Source of the DNA: Rhodospirillales bacterium
Lineage (GTDB): Bacteria > Pseudomonadota > Gammaproteobacteria > Burkholderiales > Burkholderiaceae_D
Direction of reading: 5' to 3'
Length of the DNA stretch: 33,532 nt
Assembly: GCA_903970305.1 (NCBI GenBank)
Contig: CAJCID010000290.1
Coordinates: 1-33,532 of the forward strand
The notes beneath the pieces are model-generated. The model searched no databases, was not told the origin of the DNA, and saw nothing but the letters and a program-made list of their open reading frames with translations. The first letter of the stretch is position 1. Every line of letters begins with the position of its first letter. Below are positions 8,237-15,302 of this stretch, piece after piece. Made by a program: the position numbers and the translations under genes.

Positions 8237-8461
8237 ATGGAAGCGGAAGCGACGACCTTAACCAGCAAAGGTCAGGTGACGGTGCCAAAGGAGGTTCGCG
8301 AGCGTGTTGGGCTCAAGCCTTGCGACAAGGTCATGTTCACGGTCCTCAGTAGTGGCACGGTCGTGATGCGGCCCAAACGAGGGTCGCTTGTCGGGATGGC
8401 CGGCATGCTCAATCGTCCGGACCTGTCGCGATACCAATGTTCTCGTTCGCCTACTCCTTGA
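8237..8461 (+). CDS. AbrB/MazE-type antitoxin, C-terminally truncated
   Basis: The swapped-hairpin AbrB DNA-binding domain is clear in residues 5-50 (TTLTSKGQVTVPKEVRERVG, then LKPCDKVMF, and VVMRPKRGS). It would bind the toxin below and repress the operon. CGGGGA before ATG 8237 is the ribosome site. After about residue 62 (GMLNRPD) the sequence no longer looks like an antitoxin tail: the last residues are a frame-shifted reading of the start of the PIN gene. The usual toxin-binding tail of 15-25 residues is missing, so a deletion has joined this gene to the toxin gene. Confidence 0.78.
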   Translation: MEAEATTLTSKGQVTVPKEVRERVGLKPCDKVMFTVLSSGTVVMRPKRGSLVGMAGMLNRPDLSRYQCSRSPTP

Positions 8462-8819
8462 CGACGAACCGACTCAATCGGAGTTCGCCCGGGCGTTCGT
8501 TCGCCGCCAGCATGATGCGCAAGAGCCGGTCCACCTACTTCTGGGCACCCTTCTAGAAACCGAATCGGTGCTGCGTAGTCGGTATCGAATTCCTAAGGAA
8601 GACATCGCACGCGTCTTTGCGATGCTGCTCGAACGATCCGACGTCGCAGTGGAGGACGAGCGCGCCTTCGAAGAGGCGTTGTTCAACTGGCGCGATAGCG
8701 ATGGGGTGGACTTCACAGATGCTCTCCTTTGCGCCCGGACCTGGTGTTTGGGAGTCGAACGCTTCGTAACCTTCGATGCGCGTGCCGCTCGGCTGCCGCA
8801 TGCCGAGTTACTCGAGTAG
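8388..8819 (+). CDS. PIN-domain toxin (VapC-like), 5' end lost; probably inactive
   Basis: PIN domain RNases cleave tRNA or rRNA when freed from their antitoxin. Residues 15-143 are a full PIN domain: Asp15 in RDTNVLVRLLL, an acidic Glu in GTLLETESVL, Asp in VDFTDALLCA, and the final FVTFDARAARLP. Upstream of Asp15 there is no ATG, no ribosome site and no hydrophobic first strand; the residues before it (IVRTCR) are the shifted AbrB sequence. The only in-frame start is a TTG at 8388 within the antitoxin gene. This looks like a deletion between the AbrB tail and the toxin start at about 8415-8430. It could survive as a TTG-initiated protein, but loss of strand one argues for a broken toxin. 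Confidence 0.65.
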   Translation: MSGWPACSIVRTCRDTNVLVRLLLDDEPTQSEFARAFVRRQHDAQEPVHLLLGTLLETESVLRSRYRIPKEDIARVFAMLLERSDVAVEDERAFEEALFNWRDSDGVDFTDALLCARTWCLGVERFVTFDARAARLPHAELLE

Positions 8820-8927
8820 TGCCTGCGCAAGAGTCCAGCGTCCCGCGGTCACTACGGGTCAGTTCACGAAACGAGGATTCATTCAAGCTTAGCCAGGCTC
8901 GACTGGTACGCTCGCTCAATGCACGAA

Positions 8928-9335
8928 CTAAGGCAACTGGGGATAGTGAGGAATTGCCTGATCAAGACAAACCCACGGTTGCGCACTGGATGTCCAGATG
9001 TCGAACATCGGCTGAAACTCCGAATGCGTGTCCAGCGTGGCAAAGCGGATGGACATGACTGCTGGAGCCGTTTCGCTCTGCGCGAATAGTGGAGTGCCAC
9101 AATCGCGGCAAAAGCTGCGAGTCGCGAGCCTACCGCTGCCTGCACGAACTGAGTACGTCCCCGGCGTACCGGTGATCTCTGTGTCGGATACGAGGACGAC
9201 GACACCGGAAGCGAAAGGAGCGCCACTGGAGAGTTGGCAGTCTTTGCAATGACAGTTGAGCATCGCGACTGGCGCCCGCGCACACACGTAGCGGATCGCT
9301 CTGCATGCGCACCCGCCGGAAAATGGACCCGTCAT
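8928..9335 (-). CDS. GFA/CENP-V family zinc protein
   Basis: A 135-residue protein of the family named after glutathione-dependent formaldehyde-activating enzyme, often annotated that way although most members are untested. Zinc ligands are all visible: C9 and C11 (GGCAC), C28, C30 and C33 (NCHCKDCQ), C76 and C79 (CRDCG). This is the usual length. It runs opposite to the toxin gene at its left. A possible ribosome site GAAGGGA lies 11 bases before ATG. A second, unlike member is at 26568-27011. Confidence 0.85.
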   Translation of the reverse strand: MTGPFSGGCACRAIRYVCARAPVAMLNCHCKDCQLSSGAPFASGVVVLVSDTEITGTPGTYSVRAGSGRLATRSFCRDCGTPLFAQSETAPAVMSIRFATLDTHSEFQPMFDIWTSSAQPWVCLDQAIPHYPQLP

Positions 9336-9589
9336 GGTTGAAGTTCCCTTCTCTGGCCTGAACGCGGACTTCGAAGCGATGCCTGGCGTGCGTTATTACG
9401 CGAAGCGCGGCACTGGGTAAGAGGATGCTGCGTTCCGATATGCCGGTATGAATCCCGGATTGACGTTTCGCGAGCAGTTCGCCGGCGGCGCGGTATTCAT
9501 ACGATTATCCGATCGATAACAACCTTGCAAAGCGACAATGTAAGCCTTCCATGGCACGAACGAGCTGAAACGGCTCTTTTGGAATGGAC
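9336..9589. other. Non-coding gap with degenerate coding traces
   Basis: These 254 bp between a GFA gene and vapC contain no full gene. A short reading near 9500-9560 gives PIDNNLAKRQ, which recalls the DNN(x)AE motif near the end of IS66-type transposases, but the match is too short to rely on. A 14-mer at 9388-9401 resembles the inner part of the terminal repeat found at 10303 (12 of 14 bases). Confidence 0.35.
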
Positions 9590-9961
9590 CTAGTGGACTA
9601 CGCGGGCGGCTAGACCGAGGGTCTTGGCAGCCTCCAAGAATCGCCTATCACGCGTCCAAATTGACGTGGAGGGATACAAGCGAGCCGCAGCAAGCAGGTG
9701 TACGTCGATGTATTCAAGACCTCGACCGTGGAGACGATGAGTTTCGATGAAACCAAACACCTCCTCATCCTGTGCGACGGGTACCTGTGGAAGCTCACTC
9801 ATCGCGCCGAGAATAGATTTCCGGTTCTTTAAGTTTCCCAACGCGAGTTCGCCCAGGACGAATGGGTGTCCCAAGACGGCACCAGCATTCAACAGGCCAG
9901 CGAGCTGCGCATCGGTCCGCCGCAAGTGGTCCACCCAGACCGAGGTATCGACCAATATCAC
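9590..9961 (-). CDS. vapC: VapC-type PIN-domain toxin
   Basis: An intact 123-residue PIN ribonuclease. The acidic centre is complete: Asp5 in LVDTSVWVDHL, Glu38 in VLGELALG, Asp86 in YIDVHLLAAA, and Asp105 in TRDRRFLEAA. The LALGNL and W-T-R-D features place it in the common VapC subgroup. Its ATG overlaps the antitoxin stop by four bases (ATGA), the usual translational coupling of VapBC pairs. When the antitoxin is degraded the enzyme would cut tRNA or rRNA and arrest growth. Unlike the PIN gene at 8388, nothing is missing here. Confidence 0.92.
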   Translation of the reverse strand: MILVDTSVWVDHLRRTDAQLAGLLNAGAVLGHPFVLGELALGNLKNRKSILGAMSELPQVPVAQDEEVFGFIETHRLHGRGLEYIDVHLLAAARLYPSTSIWTRDRRFLEAAKTLGLAARVVH

Positions 9962-10155
9962 CTGGGCTCCGAGCGACGACGCGGGGTCGACTTCAACCCG
10001 GGCTCTGTGCCGCCGAGAAGCGCCAAGCGCCGAGCGCTTTCCCTTTGAATGAGCGCTCTAAGTGCCTCCCGAAGGAGCGTTGATTTTTCCGTCGCGCCCG
10101 TCAGTTCCTGCGCTTTGGCTACCAAATCGTCGTCCAACGCCACAGTGGTTCGCAT
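9958..10155 (-). CDS. vapB: VapB-type ribbon-helix-helix antitoxin
   Basis: A 65-residue protein, MRTTVALDDDLVAKAQELTG followed by STLLREALRALIQRESARRL. The N-terminal strand and two helices are a ribbon-helix-helix DNA-binding fold and the basic C-terminal tail would wrap the toxin. The frame continues upstream to 10179, but the ribosome site GAGGAGAAAG sits just before ATG 10155. Stop and vapC start overlap by four bases. It would neutralise VapC and repress the operon through the site at 10185-10200. Confidence 0.88.
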   Translation of the reverse strand: MRTTVALDDDLVAKAQELTGATEKSTLLREALRALIQRESARRLALLGGTEPGLKSTPRRRSEPR

Positions 10156-10179
10156 GGCTTTCTCCTCGCTTAGCCACAA

Positions 10180-10200
10180 ATGATAGCATCAAACGATGCT
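10180..10200 (-). promoter_or_regulatory. vapBC operator and -10 candidate
   Basis: On the minus strand AGCATC-GTTT-GATGCT is a perfect 6+4+6 inverted repeat (10185-10200), directly followed by TATCAT, a good -10 box (10180-10185), 25 bp before the vapB start. No strong -35 is visible. A palindrome touching the -10 is what an autorepressing VapBC complex would use. Confidence 0.45.
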
Positions 10201-10269
10201 CAAAATCGTGCCAGAACCGCCAAGAACTTGCGCTGTACCGAATTCCGTCACGTATGATCGGGCTCGGCT

Positions 10270-10327
10270 TTGGGTCAACTGCGTAGTAACGCCCGCCGAA
10301 AAGGGTGTTACTACGCTGTTGACCCAA
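10270..10327. repeat. Head-to-head repeat pair forming a 58-bp hairpin
   Basis: Left arm 10270-10294 and right arm 10303-10327 are inverted copies of one 25-bp sequence with two mismatches, separated by GCCGAAAA. The right arm is the left terminal repeat of the element described next. The left arm is a third, diverged copy in the same orientation as the right terminal repeat (11387-11411). It may be the end of an older neighbouring element, or a hairpin that belongs to the element end. Confidence 0.88.
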
Positions 10328-10689
10328 GACCACCCCGAAAGCTAGTACTGGCGCGGGTTTCCAGACGTCGGCGGCTCAGAATCAGAGAGATTTCGGCCAC
10401 TGTGCTTTCCGCCATAATAAGTGAACGTTAGTTCACCGTCAGCCGTTCTCTCAAGCCACGTCCCTTCCGGCGTTGGGGGGTGCGTGGACACCGACGTAGC
10501 GGGCTTGAAATACTCCCTGCAGCTCAGATATTTAGCTTTAATCGAGGCTGTTGAAGTGCAGCAAGAAAAGAAGACGCTTGTTGACGGTACTTGCACTTTT
10601 CTGCCTTGGTCGCTATACCTGTCGTCGAGTCGGGAGCACTGACAAGCTGCAGTGCGCTGGACGATTGTTCCACCTGACTTACCTCTTCT

Positions 10690-10717
10690 AAGGGCTGCCT
10701 TTCGGGCAGCCCTTTTT
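10690..10717 (+). terminator. Rho-independent terminator
   Basis: AAGGGCTGCC pairs with GGGCAGCCCTT around a TTTC loop, followed by a T-run: a strong GC stem with U-tract. It would stop plus-strand transcription just before the DUF3800-type gene at 10732, so that gene needs a promoter very near its start or read-through. Confidence 0.8.
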
Positions 10718-10731
10718 CATTCTGGGGTTAC

Positions 10732-11403
10732 ATGCATCTCCTCTACCTTGACGAGTCCGGCAACCCGAACGACGTCCAAGATAAGTTCTTTGTGTTGGCG
10801 GGCTTCTCCATCTTCGAAAGGCAATGTCACTGGATGGACGCTGCGATGACTCGAATCGCCCAGAGATTCGATGCCCCGAATCCGTCTTCGGTGGAGTTTC
10901 GTGGTGCCCCGATGCGGAACGGCAAGGGCGAGTGGAGCAGCCGAACGCCTGCCGACAAGATACAAGCGGTCGCGGATATCTTCGCCCTGCTTTCGGAAAA
11001 GCAGCTGAAGGTCCGCCTGTATGGTTCGGTCATCGAAAAATCTCTGCTCCCGATTGACGAAATCCTCCCCCACTCCTTCGAAAATTTAGCGAGCGAGTTC
11101 GATAGCTTTCTCGCGCACCAGTACACCCAATACGGGCAAGCCCAACGCGGGATAGTCATACTGGATAAAAGTCACTACGAACACCAAATCCAGGGATTGT
11201 CCTACCTGTTCAAGCATGTAGGGCACTCTACGGGAAAGCTTCGCAATTTCGCCGAAGTTCCGTTGTTTCTCGTGACTTGGTGGCGGGCACGCCAAGCCAG
11301 CGCTGCCAGAATTTCGGCGAATGCGGCATTGGCGTACCTCGAGGTACGGTCGAAAACCCGCAAGGATGCTAGTTCTCCGTCTTGGGTTGGGTCAACAGCG
11401 TAG
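10732..11403 (+). CDS. DUF3800 protein, C-terminus replaced
   Basis: Residues 1-180 fit DUF3800, a family of unknown biochemical role often found near mobile DNA. The N-terminal MHLLYLDESGNPND carries the conserved DES, FFVLAGFSIFE follows, and IVILDKSHYEHQIQGL lies in the middle. After about residue 182 (EVPLFL) the expected ending, with a QxxD motif in a helix such as LADLIAY, is absent in all three frames. Instead there is an Ala/Arg-rich tail that ends inside the right terminal repeat (WVGSTA, stop at 11401-11403). The gene seems to be cut by the element end or rearranged, and may be nonfunctional. Ribosome site CTGGGG precedes ATG 10732. The total of 223 residues is at the short end for the family. 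Confidence 0.72.
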   Translation: MHLLYLDESGNPNDVQDKFFVLAGFSIFERQCHWMDAAMTRIAQRFDAPNPSSVEFRGAPMRNGKGEWSSRTPADKIQAVADIFALLSEKQLKVRLYGSVIEKSLLPIDEILPHSFENLASEFDSFLAHQYTQYGQAQRGIVILDKSHYEHQIQGLSYLFKHVGHSTGKLRNFAEVPLFLVTWWRARQASAARISANAALAYLEVRSKTRKDASSPSWVGSTA

Positions 11404-11599
11404 TAACACCCGCCGAAAAAGTAAAACCCCCAGAAGGCCGAAGTCCAGAGAGGGTTCGAAGCAATTCTTTCTCGACCAACCCATGAACAGATGAAGCGCT
11501 GGGCTTGCCCATTCGGGGCGCTTTACTTTCCTACAATCCCCAATCTGTGGCGAATACTCCACACATTGCCAGGACCCCTGGATAACCCTGCCATCAGGC

Positions 11600-13129
11600 T
11601 CAGCTACCGTGCTTCGCTCGCCCACCACCTGGGGCAGGCCGCGCCACGCTGTTCAATTCGCTCCGGATGGCCGCGATCAGTTCCGAGGCGGCCAGACCGA
11701 TCGGGCCCGTGCCTTCAGCGACGAGCCGGTCGGCGGCGCGTCCATGTAGCCAGACTCCTCCGAGTAGAGCGTGCCAGGCACTCCAACCCTGCGCGAGGAG
11801 GGCACCGAGAAGCCCTGAGAGAACATCGCCTGTGCCAGCGCTTGCCAGCCCAGGATTGCCGGTGGGATTGATGGCCCAGTTGCCATTGGGAGCGGCAAGA
11901 ACGCTGCCCGCGCCTTTCAATACCACGTACGCGTCCAGTTTCTGGGCGATCCGTTTGGCAGCGCCGATCCGATCGAGCTGGACCGTCGCCACATCGGTGC
12001 CCAAAAGCCGGGCCGCTTCGAGCGGATGGGGCGTGACGATCGAGGGGCCCTCGCGCGTACGCAGCGCTTCTGCGAGGCTGGGATCTGCAGAGACCGCGTT
12101 CAAGGCATCGGCATCGACCACCAAAGGGATCGGATTTGAAAGCAGCGCTCTGAAGGTATCGGGCTCGGCAAGCGGCTCGCCCAAGCCCGGGCCCACGATG
12201 GCAGCCGACAGTTTCAGGCCTTCGAAACTCCTACGCAGCATGAGTTCGGGATGGATCGGATCCACCGGCGGCGCATCGGCCCCGGGCAGGTTAAGGTAGA
12301 CCCGGCCCGCGCCACCCAAAAGACCCATGCGCGCGGCAAGAAAGCCCGCGCCAACCATGCCTTCGGCTCCCGCCAGAACTCCGAGATTACCGAACTGGCC
12401 CTTGTTGCTGTTCTTCGGGCGTGCCCGAAGTTCCACAGAAAAGCGCTCTGGACCCGAGAGAAAACCAACCGGCGCATCTCCGACCGTGCCGAGAGCATCG
12501 ACGGACACCTCGCCCGCGTAGTCCGGGCCATCGCCCGTAAAGAGTCCGGGCTTCGCCCCAAGAAAAGTCAGCGTGTGTGTGGCGCGCACAGCCGTGCCCA
12601 ATACCTGACCCGTGTCTGCGGTCAGACCGCTCGGGATGTCGATCGCGAGCACAGGTCGCGCTGTGCGCGCCTGCCAGGCGTTCAGGCGCGTGATCCAATC
12701 GGCAGCCGGTTCGGGAACGGGTTTGTTCAGGCCGATCCCAAAGAGCCCGTCGAGGATGATGCTTGCCGAGTCGAACCCGGGGCTCGTCTTTACGCCGCCT
12801 CCCAGGGCCTGCCAGCGTAGCCACGCACGCAGCGCGTCGCCCTTGAAGCTCTCGGCGGGAACGAGAAGGGCGACTTCGACTTCGATCCCCAAGGTCTTCA
12901 GCTCGGCGGCTGCCGTGAGGGCATCGCCACCGTTATTACCCGGTCCTGCGAGAACCACGACGGGACCCGCGATTTCGGCTGCGCGGTGCGTGGACCAGAG
13001 CGCAACCGCGCGGCCCGCACGGTCCATCAATGTGCCTGCAGGCAGGCCCTTCTGGGCATGCGATTCGAACTCGCGCAGCTCTGCACTCGTGTAGAGCGAT
13101 ATGGACTTTGCAGGTTCAGGCAGAGGCAT
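11600..13129 (-). CDS. nnr: Bifunctional NAD(P)H-hydrate epimerase/dehydratase
   Basis: Repairs hydrated NADH and NADPH: the N-terminal domain interconverts R and S epimers and the C-terminal domain removes water from the S form using ADP or ATP. Of 509 residues, about 1-215 are the YjeF-N epimerase (LAGPGNNGGDALTAAAELK, then LDGLFGIGLNKPV, AIDIPSGLTADTG). Residues about 225-500 are the ribokinase-like dehydratase (KGQFGNLGVLAGAEGMVGA, GPGLG, VDADALNAV, TPHPLEAARLLG, LKGAGSV, GNPGLASAGTGDVLSGLLGA). Both halves are complete. It starts 3 bp after the dadA-like stop and so is very likely co-transcribed with it. Its stop is about 190 bp from the edge of the repeat element. Confidence 0.94.
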   Translation of the reverse strand: MPLPEPAKSISLYTSAELREFESHAQKGLPAGTLMDRAGRAVALWSTHRAAEIAGPVVVLAGPGNNGGDALTAAAELKTLGIEVEVALLVPAESFKGDALRAWLRWQALGGGVKTSPGFDSASIILDGLFGIGLNKPVPEPAADWITRLNAWQARTARPVLAIDIPSGLTADTGQVLGTAVRATHTLTFLGAKPGLFTGDGPDYAGEVSVDALGTVGDAPVGFLSGPERFSVELRARPKNSNKGQFGNLGVLAGAEGMVGAGFLAARMGLLGGAGRVYLNLPGADAPPVDPIHPELMLRRSFEGLKLSAAIVGPGLGEPLAEPDTFRALLSNPIPLVVDADALNAVSADPSLAEALRTREGPSIVTPHPLEAARLLGTDVATVQLDRIGAAKRIAQKLDAYVVLKGAGSVLAAPNGNWAINPTGNPGLASAGTGDVLSGLLGALLAQGWSAWHALLGGVWLHGRAADRLVAEGTGPIGLAASELIAAIRSELNSVARPAPGGGRAKHGS

Positions 13130-13132
13130 CTG

Positions 13133-14374
13133 TTAAGCGTAGCGTGCGATGGTGAGGCCGTCGAGCGCTATCTCGGGTACTTTGCCGGTCACGAGGTCCG
13201 CAAGAATGCGCCCCGAACCTGCTGCCATGGCCCAGCCGGTCGAGCCGTGCCCAAGATTCAGCCAGACCCTGGGTACGCGGCTTGTCCCCAGAAGAGGAGG
13301 GCCATCAGGCAGCATCGGCCGCGCCCCCGTCCAGTAGGTGGCGCGGCTGTAGTCGGCCGCGCCAGGAAACCAGTCGCGTGCCACTTTGATCAAGGTGGCC
13401 AACGCCGCCTCGCGAGGTTTCAGGTCGCGCCGGCCGAGTTCGGCCGTACCTGCGATCCGGATGCGCTGTCCCATCCGCGTGATGGCCACCTTATAGGCCT
13501 CGTCCATGAGAGCATGAAGCGGCGCATAGGTGGGCTCGCGGATGGTGACCGTTGCTGAATAGCCCTTCACGGGATAGAGCGGAACGCGCATGCCAAGCGG
13601 GCGCAAGAGGCGCGCTGAATCCACGCCGGTCGCGAGCACCACCGCATCGGCAGGCAGGCGCAGGTGCTCGGTCGCAACGACCACCCCGGACGCGGCCGAC
13701 TCGATCCCGAGCACGCGCGCGCCGAACGAGTAGGTGACGCCGCGTGCGGCCGAGAGGTCGCGCAAGAGCCTGGCGAAGAGCGGGCAGTTCCCGCTCTCGT
13801 CATCAGGCAGATGGAGTCCGGCCACAAGCGGGTTCTCCGAGAGCCCCGGTTCGACCTCGCGGCATTGGGCTGCGCTAAAGAGCGTGTGCCGCACACCGGC
13901 CGCCTTTAGCATCTCCAGTCCCGGTTGCGCAAGCTCCAGATCGCGCTCGCTACGAAACAACTGCAAAAGGCCCTCGCTTTGCTCGTATTGGAGTTCGTGC
14001 TCCTCGCGCAATGCGTGCAGCTGGATGCGGCTGTAGAAGGCGAGCCGCTGCATGCGTTCCCGGTTCACCCGGTAGCGCTCGGGTGTGCATTGGCCGAGCC
14101 AGCGGATCGCCCAGAGCCAGAGCCTTGGATCAAGGTTCGGTCGAAACACGATCGGCGCGTCTTTCTCGAAAAGACTCGCCAGGACTTTCTTCGGCATCCC
14201 CGGGGCAGCCCATGGCGTCACATACCCGGGTGCGATCACTCCGGCATTGCCAAAGCTCGCCTCCTGGGCGACGCCAGAATGGCGCTCGAGGACCGTGACT
14301 TGGCAGCCCGCGGCGTTGAGATAATAGGCAGTGGATACGCCAATGATGCCGGCGCCAACGACGATGACGTGCAT
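13133..14374 (-). CDS. dadA: D-amino-acid dehydrogenase (DadA-type FAD oxidoreductase)
   Basis: Oxidises D-amino acids, typically D-alanine, to keto acids and ammonia, passing electrons to the respiratory chain at the inner membrane. The 413-residue protein begins with the dinucleotide-binding motif VVGAGIIGVSTAYYLN (Gly7, Gly9, Gly12) and ends with LNLGHGSTGWAMAAGSGRILADLV, the FAD-binding C-terminal signature of this family. SFGNAGVIAPGYVTPWAAPG is typical of DadA. Length is close to the 432 residues of E. coli DadA. No alanine racemase (dadX) is adjacent; the neighbour downstream is nnr. The divergent winged-helix gene at 14687 is a candidate regulator by position. Substrate range may be wider than D-alanine. 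Confidence 0.9.
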   Translation of the reverse strand: MHVIVVGAGIIGVSTAYYLNAAGCQVTVLERHSGVAQEASFGNAGVIAPGYVTPWAAPGMPKKVLASLFEKDAPIVFRPNLDPRLWLWAIRWLGQCTPERYRVNRERMQRLAFYSRIQLHALREEHELQYEQSEGLLQLFRSERDLELAQPGLEMLKAAGVRHTLFSAAQCREVEPGLSENPLVAGLHLPDDESGNCPLFARLLRDLSAARGVTYSFGARVLGIESAASGVVVATEHLRLPADAVVLATGVDSARLLRPLGMRVPLYPVKGYSATVTIREPTYAPLHALMDEAYKVAITRMGQRIRIAGTAELGRRDLKPREAALATLIKVARDWFPGAADYSRATYWTGARPMLPDGPPLLGTSRVPRVWLNLGHGSTGWAMAAGSGRILADLVTGKVPEIALDGLTIARYA

Positions 14375-14686
14375 TCTGAATGCGGTTCTGGTTCGTGGCT
14401 TGGAATGCGCTTGGAGTGCCCTTGGATGCTGAGCGCGCGCGCCTTGGGCACAGCTCGGAGCCGCCGGGCTCGGCGCGGCTTGTCATTATCGGCGTTTCGC
14501 GGACTTGTGAGCGAAGCCAATCCAAAGTAAATTGTCGAGAAGTTATACGCAAAACTGCAGCGAAGAAGCTGCGACAAATACGGAGACGAAGCCGGTTTTT
14601 GCGCAGCGAAAGCGTCTCGCGGAGGGCGCCGTAAGACCCGAATATCAATTCACCGGTGCGCTTTTCGAGCCGGTCAAGGAGTGGCA
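14375..14686. other. Divergent intergenic region dadA / winged-helix regulator
   Basis: These 312 bp carry no credible gene. The middle (about 14525-14580) is AT-richer than the flanks and should hold both promoters; on the minus strand TTGCGT and TACTTT stand 17 bp apart as a weak promoter candidate. A GCAGC-GAAGAA-GCTGC hairpin lies near 14556-14571. Confidence 0.4.
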
Positions 14687-15253
14687 ATGGCAGCACGCAA
14701 AACGACGGGTAGCTCTGGGGCAAAAGCCGCATCCGAGGGGCCAGGCAGCGAGAAGCAGGGCATCGTATCCTCCGCCCACCTCGTCTCGGAAAGAAGCCCG
14801 GAACTCTCCGAGTTCGAATTTGGGCTCATCATCTGCTGGAACGCCTACAGCCGCTGGGCCGTGCGCTGCATGGCCGCGGCGGGACTGCCGGATCTGGCCA
14901 TCACAGATGTCAACGTGCTGCATCACGTGAACCATCGCAGCCGGAAGAAGAAGCTGGCCGACCTGTGCCTCATCCAGAATGTCGAGGACACCCACGTGAT
15001 CAGCTATTCCTTAAAAAAGCTGATCGCCCTTGGAGTCGTTGAGAGCGAACGCGCGGGCAAGGAAGTGCTTTATTCGATCACGCCCGAAGGGCGCGCGGTG
15101 GTGGTGCGCTATCGGGAGATCCGCGAGCGTTGCTTGATCGAGGGGCTCGGACCCGATACCGGTTTGAATCCGGAGATCGGTGAGGTGGCGCGGCTCTTGC
15201 GGAGGCTCTCGGGGCACTACGACCAGGCTGCGCGGGCTGCGGCGTCGCTCTAA
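14687..15253 (+). CDS. Winged-helix (MarR-like) transcriptional regulator
   Basis: A 188-residue DNA-binding protein. After a 40-residue Ala/Ser/Gly-rich N-terminus, the helical core (about 40-75) leads into the winged helix at about 75-140: DVNVLHHVNHRSRKKKLADL, then VISYSLKKLIALGVVES with the recognition helix, then the wing AGKEVLYSITPEGRAVV. The last part (RYREIRERCLIEGL onward) could be the dimer helix. AAGGA at 14676-14680 is spaced correctly for ATG 14687; the GTG at 14681 touches it and is less likely. It is divergent from dadA and may sense a ligand related to it, which is inference from position only. Confidence 0.8.
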   Translation: MAARKTTGSSGAKAASEGPGSEKQGIVSSAHLVSERSPELSEFEFGLIICWNAYSRWAVRCMAAAGLPDLAITDVNVLHHVNHRSRKKKLADLCLIQNVEDTHVISYSLKKLIALGVVESERAGKEVLYSITPEGRAVVVRYREIRERCLIEGLGPDTGLNPEIGEVARLLRRLSGHYDQAARAAASL

Positions 15254-15302
15254 CCTCTGTCACGGCCGCCTTCGAGGGTCAACGTCCCTCTGTGCGGTGG
15301 CT

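Larger units (their letters stand above)
10156..10731. other. Gene-poor stretch before the DUF3800 gene
   Basis: Besides the vapBC operator and the repeat hairpin, this 576-bp stretch holds only two weak overlapping frames: 10342-10596 on the minus strand (84 residues, ending in a hydrophilic Tyr/Gly/Ser-rich part) and 10421-10642 on the plus strand (73 residues). Neither resembles a family I know. The plus-strand frame has a stop shortly before the terminator-like hairpin, so a short transcript ending there is conceivable. Confidence 0.45.
10303..11411. mobile_element. 1.1-kb non-autonomous element with 25-bp TIRs and 8-bp flanking direct repeats
   Basis: The left end reads GGGTGTTACTACGCTGTTGA followed by CCCAA, and the right end (11387-11411) is its exact reverse complement. 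The same 8 bases, GCCGAAAA, lie directly outside both ends (10295-10302 and 11412-11419), as a target-site duplication would. Inside are a terminator-like hairpin and one DUF3800-type gene; no transposase is visible. The interior looks more AT-rich than the surroundings. 8-bp duplications are made by several IS families (for example IS1595, ISL3, IS66), and I cannot assign one. A competing reading is that GCCGAAAA is simply part of a 33-bp direct repeat shared by 10270-10302 and 11387-11419. Confidence 0.68.

Noticed and set aside
9388-9401. Second left end of the repeat element
   Set aside because: 12 of 14 bases match the inner TIR, but the match stops there and is within what chance could give.
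9490-9570. IS66 transposase remnant (PIDNNLAKRQ)
   Set aside because: Only about five residues fit the motif and the following residues do not; no other transposase part is nearby.
10270-10327. Hairpin as an integron attC site
   Set aside because: The arms do not carry the RYYYAAC/GTTRRRY core sites, and no integrase or cassette series is present.
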